A stretch of 64,000 nt of DNA from Gemmatimonadaceae bacterium (GCA_030835125.1 JAUQWM010000069.1:1-64000); one strand, 5' to 3'; shown: positions 19,772 to 29,089, numbered from the stretch's first letter. Notes: a model not told the origin generated them from the letters alone. Program-made: numbers and translations.

Positions 19772-21838
19772 ATGCGTCCACTGCGTATCCTGATCTGGGT
19801 CCTGGTTTCCCTCGCGGGTGCAGGTGCCTTTGGAGTCCTCGCCCTTGGCCGGGGAGAGCACGTCAGTGCGGCGTGGCTCCTCACGGCGGCCGTCTGCACC
19901 TACGTCGTCGCCTACCGCTTCTACAGCAAGATCATCGCGGCGAAGGTGTTCGCCCTCGATGCCAACCGGTTGACGCCGGCGGAGCGGTTGAACGACGGGC
20001 GCGACTTCGTGCCGACCAATCGCTGGATCGTCTTCGGCCACCATTTTGCCGCCATCGCCGGACCCGGCCCGCTCGTCGGGCCGACCCTCGCCGCGCAGTT
20101 CGGCTTCCTGCCCGGTGCGATCTGGATCATCGTCGGCGTCGCCCTCGGGGGCGCCGTCCAGGACTTCGTGATTCTCTGTTCGTCGCTTCGCCGCAACGGC
20201 AAGTCCCTCGGCCAGATGGCCAAGGAGGAAATCGGGCCCGTCGCCGGGTTCACCGCGCTCGTCGCCGTGCTCGGCATCATGATCGTGCTGATCGCGGTCC
20301 TGGCCCTGGTGGTGGTGAACGCGCTCGGCGAGAGCCCGTGGGGCATCGTGACCGTGGGGTTGACGATTCCCATCGCGCTCCTCATGGGCGGCTACATGCG
20401 GTGGATCCGTCCGCATCGCGTCCTCGAGGCGACGGTGATCGGGCTCGTGCTGCTCGTGGTGGCGCTGTTCCTCGGCCGAGCGGTCTCGGAGAATCCCGCC
20501 CTGGCACCGATGTTCACGCTCAGCCGCGCCAACCTGGCGTGGTTGATCATGATCTACGGGTTTGCCGCGTCGGTCCTGCCGGTGTGGCTGCTCCTGGCGC
20601 CGCGCGACTACCTGTCGGCGTTCGTGAAGATCGGGGTGGTCGTGGCGCTGGCCCTGGGGGTGCTGATCGTCCTGCCGCCCATGCAGATGCCCCGCGTGAC
20701 GCAGTTCATCGATGGCACGGGCCCGGTGTTCGCCGGCAAGCTCTTCCCGTTCTGCTTCATCACCATCGCCTGTGGGGCGATCTCCGGATTCCATGCGCTG
20801 ATTTCCTCGGGGACGACGCCCAAGCTGCTGCAGCATGAGCCTGACGCGCGGTTCATCGGGTACGGCGCCATGCTGACGGAGTCGCTGGTCGCCATCCTGG
20901 CGCTCATCGCGGCCTGCGTGCTGACCCCCGGTGAGTACTTCGCGATCAACTCACCGGCGGGGATCATCGGGACGACCCCCGAGTCCGCGGCCGAGGCGAT
21001 CCGCAACTGGGGATTCGTGCTGGACCCGGAGGCGTTCAGGCAACTGACGTCGAGCATCGGTGAGGAGCGCCTCCTGTCGCGCACCGGCGGCGCCCCGAGC
21101 CTCGCGGTCGGCATGGCCCACCTGTTCTCGGGCGTGCTCGGCGGCCCGACGGCGCTCGCCCTGTGGTACCACTTCGCGATCATGTTCGAGGCGCTGTTCA
21201 TCCTGACGACGCTCGACGCCGGCACGCGCGTCGGCCGGTTCATGCTGCAGGACCTCCTCAAGCATGCGTGGGCCCCGCTGGGCAAGGTCTCCTGGTACCC
21301 GGGCGTCGTCTTCACCAGCGCCATCTTCGTCATGATGTGGGGGTACTTCCTCTACCAGGGCGTCATCGACCCGTTAGGCGGCGTCAACACCCTGTGGCCC
21401 CTGTTCGGCATCGCCAACCAGTTGCTCGCCGCGGTCGCGCTGTGCGTGGGCACGACCGTGATCATCAAGATGGGCAAGGCGAAATACGCGCCGATCACGA
21501 TGCTGCCGCTCGCCTGGCTCCTCATCGTGACGATGACCGCCGGCTACCAGAAGATCTTCTCGCCGGATCCGAAGCTCGGCTTCCTCGCTCGCGCCAACCT
21601 CTACGATTCGACCCTCGCGGCCGGTACCCTGCCCCCGGGCATCACCAGCACCGAGGTCGCCCAGCGGTTCATCTTCAACGACCGTGTCGACGCGGCGGTC
21701 GCTGCCTTCTTCATGATCGCGGTGATCATCATCATCGCCGACAGCGCGCGGCAGTGGTACGCCGTGGTTTCGGGTCGCATGCCCGCCGTGTCGACGGAGG
21801 TCCCGTTCGAGCCGCGTACGGCCGTGGCAGGTGACTAG
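19772..21838 (+). CDS. cstA: Carbon starvation protein CstA family, pyruvate/peptide transporter
   Basis: The 688-residue protein has about 16 to 18 TM helices. It begins with the CstA N-domain, including RFYSKIIAAKVFALDANRLTPAERLNDGRDFVPTN, then GHHFAAIAGPGPLVGPTLAAQFGFLPG, which is the diagnostic CstA block. CstA/BtsT proteins import pyruvate with protons when carbon is scarce. In proteobacteria cstA is followed directly by ybdD (yjiX); here the ybdD homologue sits 4.7 kb downstream. Confidence 0.95.
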   Translation: MRPLRILIWVLVSLAGAGAFGVLALGRGEHVSAAWLLTAAVCTYVVAYRFYSKIIAAKVFALDANRLTPAERLNDGRDFVPTNRWIVFGHHFAAIAGPGPLVGPTLAAQFGFLPGAIWIIVGVALGGAVQDFVILCSSLRRNGKSLGQMAKEEIGPVAGFTALVAVLGIMIVLIAVLALVVVNALGESPWGIVTVGLTIPIALLMGGYMRWIRPHRVLEATVIGLVLLVVALFLGRAVSENPALAPMFTLSRANLAWLIMIYGFAASVLPVWLLLAPRDYLSAFVKIGVVVALALGVLIVLPPMQMPRVTQFIDGTGPVFAGKLFPFCFITIACGAISGFHALISSGTTPKLLQHEPDARFIGYGAMLTESLVAILALIAACVLTPGEYFAINSPAGIIGTTPESAAEAIRNWGFVLDPEAFRQLTSSIGEERLLSRTGGAPSLAVGMAHLFSGVLGGPTALALWYHFAIMFEALFILTTLDAGTRVGRFMLQDLLKHAWAPLGKVSWYPGVVFTSAIFVMMWGYFLYQGVIDPLGGVNTLWPLFGIANQLLAAVALCVGTTVIIKMGKAKYAPITMLPLAWLLIVTMTAGYQKIFSPDPKLGFLARANLYDSTLAAGTLPPGITSTEVAQRFIFNDRVDAAVAAFFMIAVIIIIADSARQWYAVVSGRMPAVSTEVPFEPRTAVAGD

Positions 21839-21855
21839 GAGGGGTGAGCGCCGGA

Positions 21856-21873
21856 TGCCGCCAGGCGGCGGCA
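21856..21873 (+). terminator. Short hairpin after cstA
   Basis: TGCCGCC and GGCGGCA form a 7-bp stem with a 4-base loop 18 bp after the cstA stop. No T-run follows, so its activity as a terminator is uncertain. Confidence 0.35.
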
Positions 21874-21961
21874 CAAAGGCTGACCGAATGGCTCAGTCCG
21901 CGTAAGGCAAGGATGGCATCGGGCGGGGTATGGGTCCGGTCCTCCTTACACGGAACGAGCC

Positions 21962-22615
21962 ATGAGACGGAACAGCATCGCGCCGCTGGCGCTGGTGATC
22001 ATCGGGGTATCGCAGCTCTGGGCGTGTGCCTCGTGGAAGAATCGCGAGAAGGGAGCCGCGGTCGGCGCGGCGGCCGGCGGCGTGATCGGCGGGGTCATCG
22101 GGAACCAGACCGGTTCCACCGCTCGCGGCGCCATCATCGGAGCGGTGGTCGGTGGTGCCGCTGGCGCGGTCATCGGTCACCAGATGGACCAGCAGGCGAA
22201 GGAGCTGCAGCAGAACATCCCGGGCGCCACCGTCACCCGCGTGGGCGAAGGGATCGCGGTGACTTTCGCGTCGGGCTTGCTCTATGATTTCGACTCGGAC
22301 GTGGTCAGACCCACGGCGGCGCAAAACCTGCGGGCGCTCGCGCAAAGCCTCGGCAAGTATCCGAACACCGACATCCTGATCGTCGGCCACACGGACGCGA
22401 CCGGCCCGGACAGCTACAATCAGGGACTCTCGGAACGCCGCGCGAGGTCGGCGCAGAACTTCCTCGTTGGCGAGGGCGTTGCGCCAGGACGCCTGCGTTC
22501 AGCGGGTCGCGGGGAGACCGAGCCGATCGCCTCGAACGACGACGAGGCCGGTCAGTCGCAGAACCGCCGGGTCGAGGTCGCGATCTACGCGAACGCACAG
22601 GCCAGAAAGCCGTAG
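21962..22615 (+). CDS. Glycine-zipper OmpA-like lipoprotein (copy 1)
   Basis: The 217-residue lipoprotein has a signal peptide ending LWAC, a glycine-zipper of repeated GAxxGGxxG units (about 34-75, with the segment TGSTARGAIIGAVVGG), then a peptidoglycan-binding OmpA domain. The latter shows LYDFDSDVV, VGHTDATG and NQGLSERRA and ends NRRVEVAIYAN. It would anchor the outer membrane to the cell wall. It is about three-quarters identical by eye to the copy at 28330-29001. It converges on the M48 gene 29 bp away. Confidence 0.9.
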   Translation: MRRNSIAPLALVIIGVSQLWACASWKNREKGAAVGAAAGGVIGGVIGNQTGSTARGAIIGAVVGGAAGAVIGHQMDQQAKELQQNIPGATVTRVGEGIAVTFASGLLYDFDSDVVRPTAAQNLRALAQSLGKYPNTDILIVGHTDATGPDSYNQGLSERRARSAQNFLVGEGVAPGRLRSAGRGETEPIASNDDEAGQSQNRRVEVAIYANAQARKP

Positions 22616-22644
22616 GCGCCGACTCCTGGCGCTCCCTCCCGGCT

Positions 22645-23469
22645 TCAGCGTGTCGTTTTCGGTGAGGGTGGCAGCGACATCAGCCGTCGCCGGAAGCTCT
22701 GAAAGGCTGGCGTATCCCTGGTCAGGCGCTGCACCTGGCTCGCCGGATGCCGGGCGATCTCCGCCCGGGTCATCTCGATGCGCTCTTCCTCCAGCGGGTG
22801 GCTCGCGAAGAAGGCAGACAACCGGTCGGGATTCGACTTGCGCTCGTCGAGGAGGATCTGGAACATCGACGGAACCCCCTCCGGCGAGATCCCCGCACGG
22901 ATCGTGGTCGCCACGGCGTCTGCATCGGCCTCGGCTTCGTCACTGCGGCTGAACTTCGCGAAGAGCGCGCTGCCGCCGACGTTGATGGCGGCCTGGCCAG
23001 CTCCGCTCTGGCACGCGCTGGTCAAGGTGCACAGCAACGCCACACCGACGTTGGCCCCCTGGGCCTGCTGGATCTGCTGCACCGAGTGCCGGCGTGTAAT
23101 GTGCGCGATCTCGTGACCGAGCACGCCGGCCAGTTCGCTCATGGTGGTGGCGCGTTCGATGAGCCCCCGGTTCACGTACACCCAGCCTCCCGGCACGGCA
23201 AAGGCGTTGATCTCCCTGCTGTCGACGATCGTGAAGTGCCAGCTGAGTCCCCGGCTGTCGGTCGCGGCCACGAGCTGGTTGCCGAGCGACGTCATGTAGT
23301 TGTTGAGCGCCGCATCCCGCACCAGCGGGAGTTCTGCGTTGACCTGGGCCGCGGTGTTGGCGCCCAGTTCGACTTCCTGTTGCTGGGAAATGCCACAGGC
23401 GGCCGCCGCGATGACGCCGAGCGTCGCAATGCCGCGGCTGGCGCGCCACGTGGATGGCAGAGTCTGCAT
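22645..23469 (-). CDS. M48 family metalloprotease, exported (copy 1)
   Basis: The 274-residue protein has a signal peptide followed by CGISQQQEVELGANTAAQ. The zinc motif GHEIAHITRRH (near 135) and the third-ligand region SDEAEADADAVATTI are intact. Such BepA/LoiP-like proteases degrade misfolded outer-membrane proteins. It is paralogous to 26951-27781 and paired with a paralogous OmpA lipoprotein. Confidence 0.9.
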   Translation of the reverse strand: MQTLPSTWRASRGIATLGVIAAAACGISQQQEVELGANTAAQVNAELPLVRDAALNNYMTSLGNQLVAATDSRGLSWHFTIVDSREINAFAVPGGWVYVNRGLIERATTMSELAGVLGHEIAHITRRHSVQQIQQAQGANVGVALLCTLTSACQSGAGQAAINVGGSALFAKFSRSDEAEADADAVATTIRAGISPEGVPSMFQILLDERKSNPDRLSAFFASHPLEEERIEMTRAEIARHPASQVQRLTRDTPAFQSFRRRLMSLPPSPKTTR

Positions 23470-23630
23470 GAAACCTCTCCCCGTTCCGGTTCAGAGGTCA
23501 CGTACACCCCCGGATCGACTCCGTGCTTCGTCACCGTCCTGATCAGAGCGCCGCCCCGGTTGCTGAAACCCCGGGAGGCCCCTGTCGTATGGGTTGCCAA
23601 TATGACGGTAACCCCTCACGCGGACCGACG

Positions 23631-24026
23631 ATGAAGAACGCCACGCTGCTGACCATCATGTCACTGGTCTCGATCCTGCTCATGACGCTGCACATCACGG
23701 ACGACATCGTGCGCGGGATCTCGCCGGCCGCCGCTGAAAACGTCGGTGCCGTCGCCATCTTCGTGGTCTGGCTCGTCGGAACGCTGCTGCTCACCGAACG
23801 GCGCCTGGGGTTCGTCATCATGTTGCTTGGCGGGCTCTTTGCGGCGGCGATGCCAGTCCTTCACATGACCGGGGCCCGGTACGCGGCGATCGCGACGTCG
23901 AGCGGCGGTTTCTTCTTCATCTGGAGCCTCATCACCGTCGGGACGACGGGCACGCTCGCCGCCCTCCTTTCGGCCCGCGCGCTGTGGCGTTCGATGGCTC
24001 CATCGCGGCGCGACGCGCGTTCCTGA
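23631..24026 (+). CDS. Four-helix membrane protein, unknown
   Basis: The 131-residue protein has four hydrophobic helices (LLTIMSLVSILLMTLHI, VGAVAIFVVWLVGTLLL, FVIMLLGGLFAAAMPVL, FFFIWSLITVGTTGTLAALL) and a basic tail. The ATG at 23631 starts MKNATLL. Function is not recognised. It is 122 bp upstream of the S9 peptidase gene. Confidence 0.65.
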   Translation: MKNATLLTIMSLVSILLMTLHITDDIVRGISPAAAENVGAVAIFVVWLVGTLLLTERRLGFVIMLLGGLFAAAMPVLHMTGARYAAIATSSGGFFFIWSLITVGTTGTLAALLSARALWRSMAPSRRDARS

Positions 24027-24148
24027 GGCATTCACCCTCGCAAGCAGGTCGGCGGGACGCCGTTCATCCCTGGCCGGTGGCGGGTCGTGCGGCATCTCCC
24101 CACATTGGGGCGTCCGCACTGGCTCACGCCTTCCGAGTTCCAGCCAAC

Positions 24149-26491
24149 ATGAAGCCGAAATCGATCTTCCTCGTCGCCGCGCTCGTCGCGCCGGCCATCG
24201 CCCACGCGCAAGCCAGCCGGTTCGACCTCACCATCCCGAACATCATGCGGGGACCGGAGCACTATGGCCGCGAGCCCCAGAACCCGCGCTTCACCCCCGA
24301 CGGCCAGTACCTCTACTTCAACTGGCTCCCGCCAGGCACCGACTGGCGCGAGACGCTCAAGCCCTGGCGCGTTCGCGCGCAGGCTGGGGCGACACCGGAG
24401 CGCGTGACGGCCGCCCACATGGACTCCGTCGGCCCGTCGCTCGCCCCCGGCGCCACCTCGCGCGACGGACAACGGCGGGTCGTGTCCTGGAACGGTGACC
24501 TCTACCTGGTCGACCTTCGCGCCGGCACCACGCGACGCCTGACCGACACGCCGGCGATCACCGAGAGCAACCCCACGTTCGCCAGCAGCGCCAATCGCAT
24601 CTACTTCCTGCGCGACGGCATGAACGTCCTGTCGCTCGACCTCGACGCACCGCTGATCCGCCAGGTGTCGGACATCCGCCCGGGTCCGGCCCCCGCCGAC
24701 CCGCGTGCGACCACCGACAAGCAGCGCGCCGCGCTCGAGGCCCAGCAGAAGCAGCTCTTCGGCGTCATCCGCGACCAGGTCCGGCAGGACTCGATCAATC
24801 GCGCCGACCGCCTGGAGCGCGACGCGACGCGCCTGAAGACGCTGTACCTGGGCCAGAACGAGCGCGTGACCGGACTCACCGTGTCCCCCGCCGGGAACGC
24901 ACTGATCGTCACCACGACCATAACGACGGCCGGCGCGCGCCAGACCATCGTCCCGAACTGGATCACGCTCAACGGGTACACCGAGGACCTCACCGTCCGC
25001 ACCAAGGTGGGCGACGTCCAGAACGGCGGCCGCGCCGCGTTCATCGCCCTCCCCTCGGGGGAGGTGCAGTGGCTCAGGCCAATCCCGCGTGACTCCGCCG
25101 AGGTGCCGTCGATCACGGCGGTCCTTGGCTGGAACGATGCCGGCACCCAGGCGCTGCTTTTCGCCGAGCGGCGGGACTTCAAGGAGCGATACTTGCACCG
25201 GATCGACGCCGCCGGTGGGCGCCTGACGACGATCGACACCGTGCGGGACTCGGCCTGGGTCGGCGGACCGTGCTACCCCTGCGGCGGGTTCATCCCCGGC
25301 AGCGACAAGGTCTGGCTGGTGAGCGAGGCCGACGGGTATGCCCACCTGTACACCATGAACCCCGATGGCAGCGGCCGGCAGCAGGTGACGCGAGGCCAGT
25401 GGGAGGTGGAGGACGTGCGGATCTCGCACGATCGCCGCTTCTTCGAGTTGCACACCAGTGAGGCTTCGCCCTTCGAGCGGCACTTCTACCGGGTGCCGGT
25501 CACCGGCGGGCCCGCCGAGCGCATCACCACCAACGAGGGTGGACACACCGTGGTGGTGTCGCCGAACGGCCAGCTGATTGCGGATGTGTACTCGCAGGCG
25601 AACCGGCCGCCCGAACTGTTCGTCGGCGCGTACCAGGCGGGAACGACGCTGTCGCAGCTCACCACCTCGCCGACGGCGGAGTGGCTCGCGCACCGGTGGC
25701 TCAAACCGGCGATCGTGCGGATCCCGGCGTCGGACGGCGTGCAGGTGCCGGCGCGGATCTACCGGCCGCGCGATGTCGGGGCGCGACCGAACGGGGCGGC
25801 CGTCATCTTCGTGCACGGCGCGGGGTACCTGCATAACGTGCACAATTTCTGGTCCACGTATTCGCGCGAGTACATGTTCCACCACTTCCTGGCGTCCAAG
25901 GGCTACGTCGTCCTCGATATCGATTACCGTGGCTCCGCCGGGTATGGCCGGGACTGGCGGACGGCCATCTATCGATGGATGGGCGGCCGGGACCTGCAGG
26001 ACCAGGTGGACGGTTCACGCTACCTGCGGAAGGAGTTCGGCATCCCTGCCGAGCGGGTGGGGATCTACGGCGGGAGCTACGGCGGGTTCATCACCCTGAT
26101 GGCGCTGTTCACCGCACCAAAGGACTTCGGCGCCGGCGCCGCCCTGCGATCGGTCACCGACTGGGCGCACTACAACCATGGCTACACCGGCCGCATCCTG
26201 AACCTGCCGCAGGACGACACGCTCTCCTACCGCCGCTCATCGCCGATCTTCTTCGCGGAGGGCCTCGAGGATCCGCTCGTCATGCTGCACGGCATGGTGG
26301 ACACGAATGTTCACTACCAGGACATCGTCAGGCTGTCGCAACGGCTGATCGAGCTGGGAAAGACGGGGTGGGAGCTTGCGTCCTACCCGGTCGAGAATCA
26401 TGGTTTCGTGAGGCCGGATTCGTGGACCGACGAGTATCGACGTATCTTCGACATATTCGAGAGGACCCTGAGACCAGGAGCCAGGCGATGA
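24149..26491 (+). CDS. S9 family prolyl oligopeptidase-like peptidase, exported
   Basis: The 780-residue protein has a signal peptide (MKPKSIFLVAALVAPAIAHAQ), a WD40/TolB-like propeller, then an alpha/beta-hydrolase domain. The catalytic triad is visible: Ser in GIYGGSYGGF (near 648), Asp in MVDTNVHYQD, and His in ENHGF. It would cleave oligopeptides, probably at dipeptidyl or acyl-peptide sites, in the periplasm. The frame is open upstream, but the start at 24149 is the first signal-peptide-like ATG. Confidence 0.92.
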   Translation: MKPKSIFLVAALVAPAIAHAQASRFDLTIPNIMRGPEHYGREPQNPRFTPDGQYLYFNWLPPGTDWRETLKPWRVRAQAGATPERVTAAHMDSVGPSLAPGATSRDGQRRVVSWNGDLYLVDLRAGTTRRLTDTPAITESNPTFASSANRIYFLRDGMNVLSLDLDAPLIRQVSDIRPGPAPADPRATTDKQRAALEAQQKQLFGVIRDQVRQDSINRADRLERDATRLKTLYLGQNERVTGLTVSPAGNALIVTTTITTAGARQTIVPNWITLNGYTEDLTVRTKVGDVQNGGRAAFIALPSGEVQWLRPIPRDSAEVPSITAVLGWNDAGTQALLFAERRDFKERYLHRIDAAGGRLTTIDTVRDSAWVGGPCYPCGGFIPGSDKVWLVSEADGYAHLYTMNPDGSGRQQVTRGQWEVEDVRISHDRRFFELHTSEASPFERHFYRVPVTGGPAERITTNEGGHTVVVSPNGQLIADVYSQANRPPELFVGAYQAGTTLSQLTTSPTAEWLAHRWLKPAIVRIPASDGVQVPARIYRPRDVGARPNGAAVIFVHGAGYLHNVHNFWSTYSREYMFHHFLASKGYVVLDIDYRGSAGYGRDWRTAIYRWMGGRDLQDQVDGSRYLRKEFGIPAERVGIYGGSYGGFITLMALFTAPKDFGAGAALRSVTDWAHYNHGYTGRILNLPQDDTLSYRRSSPIFFAEGLEDPLVMLHGMVDTNVHYQDIVRLSQRLIELGKTGWELASYPVENHGFVRPDSWTDEYRRIFDIFERTLRPGARR

Positions 26492-26504
26492 CCCGTCCTG
26501 ATCC

Positions 26505-26539
26505 GCGCCGTGCGCCGTGCGCGAGGCACGCTGCGCCAT
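26505..26539. repeat. Heptanucleotide array (GCGCCGT)n running into a start codon
   Basis: Five units, two of them exactly GCGCCGT, then GCGCGAG, GCACGCT and GCGCCAT. The last unit supplies the first two bases of the ybdD start codon (26538). The array lies between the S9 stop and ybdD. Confidence 0.75.
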
Positions 26540-26762
26540 GAAGGGCCAGGGACCTACGCTGGATGCCGGCGGATTCAGCCTCGCCGACCAGGTGCGTCGT
26601 GTCGCGAGGGTGGTGCGGACCATCATCGGAGCCCCGGACTACGAGCGATACGTCGCGCACGTGCACCAGTGCCACCCGGGCCAGGCGGTCATGTCGCGCG
26701 AGGAGTTTGCGCAGAGCCGCCTGGACGCGCGCTACAACCAGCCCGGCAATCGCTGCTGCTGA
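26538..26762 (+). CDS. ybdD: YbdD/YjiX family protein (DUF466)
   Basis: The 74-residue protein matches the YbdD/YjiX family: GAPDYERYVAHVHQCHPGQ (near 34), MSREEFAQSRLDARYN, and the terminal Cys pair NRCC. In E. coli YbdD and YjiX accompany CstA and BtsT and are needed for pyruvate transport. Here it is separated from cstA by four genes and follows an S9 peptidase. The start was set at the ATG nearest the family N-terminus; upstream codons only translate the heptamer array. Confidence 0.9.
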   Translation: MKGQGPTLDAGGFSLADQVRRVARVVRTIIGAPDYERYVAHVHQCHPGQAVMSREEFAQSRLDARYNQPGNRCC

Positions 26763-26950
26763 ACCTCGAACGCACGCGTCCGCTGACCGGCGAAACGGCC
26801 GAGAGGAACGGGGAGCGCTGGTGATTTCAGCGCGTTACTACTCCTGGCGCCAGAAGAACCCGATGCCGAACGCAGGGTCCGCGCGGACCGAAAGCGTGCC
26901 CGACGGGGAGGCTCTCTCTTCCTGATCGGCAGCCGGACGCCCCCGGTCGA

Positions 26951-27781
26951 TTACGGCTTCTTCGGGGTTGGCGATGCCGGCAGGGCGAGCAGGCGGCGAC
27001 GGAAGCTCTGGAACGCGGGCGTGTCCTTCGTCAGGCGCTGGAGTTGCGCCGCAGGATACGTCGCGATCCGGGCCTGGGTCGCCGTGATGCGCGATTCCTC
27101 GAGCGGATGGGACGAGAAGAACGCCTCGAGCCCGCCCGGATTCGACTGGCGCTCGTTCAGGAGGAGCTGGAACATCGACGGAATGCCGTTCGGCGAAATG
27201 CCCGCCTTGATCGTCGTTGCGACGGCCTCCGCATCCGCCTCGGACTCGTCACTCCGGCTGAACTTCGCGAACAGCGCGCTGCCGCCGATGTTGATGGCGG
27301 CCTGACTCGCGCCGCTTTCGCACACCCCGGTGAGGGTGCATAGCAGCGATACGCCGACGTTCGCCCCCTGCACCTGCTGCATCTGTTGCACAGAGTGACG
27401 ACGCGTGATGTGGCCGATCTCGTGCGCAAGGACGCCGGCCAGTTCGCTCATGCTGGTGGCTCGCTCGATGAGTCCGCGATTGACATAGACCCAACCGCCA
27501 AGCACCGCGAATGCGTTGACCTCCTTGCTGTCAACGACCGTGAAGTGCCAGGTGAGGTTCCGGTCGTCGGTCACCGACGCGAGCTGGTTGCCGAGCGTCG
27601 TGATGTAGTTCACGACTGCCGCGTCCCGGACCAGCGGCAGCTCGGCGCTCACCTGTGCCGCCGTGCTGGCGCCAAGCTCCACTTCCTGCTGCTGCGTGAT
27701 GGCGCAGGACGCAGCCAGCACAGCCGACAGGGAAATAGTGAGGCCCTGGAGCGCGCGCACCCTGGAGACGATCGTCTGCAT
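26951..27781 (-). CDS. M48 family metalloprotease, exported (copy 2)
   Basis: The 276-residue paralogue of 22645-23469 has a signal peptide, CAITQQQEVELGAS, the zinc motif HEIGHITRRH and the ligand region SDESEADAEAVATTI. It is leftward and divergent from the second OmpA lipoprotein gene, so the pair is arranged differently from copy 1. The frame stays open to 27946, but the signal peptide starts at the ATG at 27781. Confidence 0.9.
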   Translation of the reverse strand: MQTIVSRVRALQGLTISLSAVLAASCAITQQQEVELGASTAAQVSAELPLVRDAAVVNYITTLGNQLASVTDDRNLTWHFTVVDSKEVNAFAVLGGWVYVNRGLIERATSMSELAGVLAHEIGHITRRHSVQQMQQVQGANVGVSLLCTLTGVCESGASQAAINIGGSALFAKFSRSDESEADAEAVATTIKAGISPNGIPSMFQLLLNERQSNPGGLEAFFSSHPLEESRITATQARIATYPAAQLQRLTKDTPAFQSFRRRLLALPASPTPKKP

Positions 27782-28080
27782 GCTCACCTCTTCGTGGCGA
27801 TCCTCCGAAGCGCTGCCGCTGAACCGTACCGGAGGACCGGTACCGGCGCCATTGGCCTTCGGGGGGGTGAGGGCACGGTGGCAGCCGGGAGAACCCGTGG
27901 CTGTAGGGGCTGTCCTTGCCGCGGTAGGCAATGTCCCCGACTTCACCGCGTCCGGCTGGCGTCAATGCTATGAGGGTCAGCGCCCGTGCATCGATGCACT
28001 GTCAGCTTCAGGCGTTGGTTGTCGCCGGGCGGTTCACGTTCCGTTGTCCCGGCCAACAGGGATACACCGGGGGACTAGAC
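27782..28080. other. 299-bp intergenic region with a 14-bp palindrome
   Basis: This is the longest gap without a gene. It holds GTGCATCGATGCAC, a perfect palindrome at 27986-27999, about 95 bp before the small membrane gene. I see no convincing open reading frame or sigma-70 promoter. Confidence 0.5.
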
Positions 28081-28230
28081 ATGCTCATGACACTCGCACT
28101 CATCCTGATCGTCCTCTGGCTGCTCGGGATGGTCACGTCGACCACGATGGGCGGCGTCATCCACGGGCTGCTCGTCATCGCCATCGTGGTCTTCCTGGTT
28201 CGCGTGATCCAGGGTCGCCGGATCGTGTAG
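28081..28230 (+). CDS. Lmo0937-type small membrane protein (DUF5670)
   Basis: The 49-residue protein reads LALILIVLWLLGMVTSTT then GGVIHGLLVIAIVVFLVRVI and ends GRRIV, which is the typical Lmo0937/DUF5670 pattern of two TM helices. Family members are found near stress genes; the function is unknown. GGGGGA lies a few bases upstream of the ATG. Confidence 0.85.
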   Translation: MLMTLALILIVLWLLGMVTSTTMGGVIHGLLVIAIVVFLVRVIQGRRIV

Positions 28231-28329
28231 GCAGTCCGTGTCCGCCCTGGCGGGCGCTGATAGTGAAGGGACCACACCAATCAAACCACCAGCGGAACGG
28301 ACCCGTCCGCGCCGCCCGGGGAGGGGCTC

Positions 28330-29001
28330 ATGCACACCATCGCACGCTCGAACGCCCGACGGGGCGCACGCCTCGCGCTCGCCACGTTGCTCGCGCTGGA
28401 ACTGACCGCGTGCGCATCCCTCAGCCGCAAGGAGAAGGGAGCGGTCATCGGGGCTGCGGCCGGCGGGACGGCGGGCGCCGTCATCGGCCACCAGACGGGA
28501 TCCACCGCTCGCGGCGCGATCATCGGCGCCGTCGTCGGCGGCACTGTAGGCGCCATCATCGGGCACCAGATGGACCAGCAGGCCAAGGAGCTCCAGCAGA
28601 ACATCCCGGGCGCCACCGTGTCCCGTGTCGGTGAAGGCATTGCCGTGACCTTCGCCTCGGGCCTGCTGTACGACTTCGACTCGGACGTCGTGAAGGCCGA
28701 AGCGGCGAAGAACCTGCGGGCGCTGGCCGCGAGCCTGGGCAAATACCGGAACACCGACCTCATCATCGTCGGCCACACCGATGCCACGGGCACGCTGGCC
28801 TACAACCAGGGCCTGTCGCAGCGGCGCGCCACGGCCGCGGCTGACTTCCTGACGGGCCAGGGCGTGAGCCCGGGACGGCTCCAGGCGGTGGGGCGTGGCG
28901 AGACCGAACCGCTGTCACCTAACGACACGGAGGCGGGGCGCCAGCTGAATCGTCGCGTCGAAATCGCCATCTACGCCAACGCGACCGCCCGCAATCCGTA
29001 G
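28330..29001 (+). CDS. Glycine-zipper OmpA-like lipoprotein (copy 2)
   Basis: The 223-residue lipoprotein has the lipobox LTAC (Cys28), a glycine-zipper segment, and an OmpA domain with LYDFDSDVV, VGHTDATG and the C-terminal NRRVEIAIYAN. It is a close paralogue of 21962-22615. A hairpin shared with the convergent micropeptide gene follows. Confidence 0.9.
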   Translation: MHTIARSNARRGARLALATLLALELTACASLSRKEKGAVIGAAAGGTAGAVIGHQTGSTARGAIIGAVVGGTVGAIIGHQMDQQAKELQQNIPGATVSRVGEGIAVTFASGLLYDFDSDVVKAEAAKNLRALAASLGKYRNTDLIIVGHTDATGTLAYNQGLSQRRATAAADFLTGQGVSPGRLQAVGRGETEPLSPNDTEAGRQLNRRVEIAIYANATARNP

Positions 29002-29038
29002 TCCCGGACGCTCGCTCCTTCACGACCTCATGACGACG

Positions 29039-29072
29039 GCGCGCGGCCACCGACCATCGATGACCGCGCGCC
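29039..29072. terminator. Bidirectional terminator hairpin
   Basis: GGCGCGCGG (29039-29047) pairs with CCGCGCGCC (29064-29072). It separates the rightward OmpA gene from the leftward micropeptide gene. The T-tract is weak (TTCCTC). Confidence 0.6.
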
Positions 29073-29089
29073 TTCCTCGTTGCGCTGCT

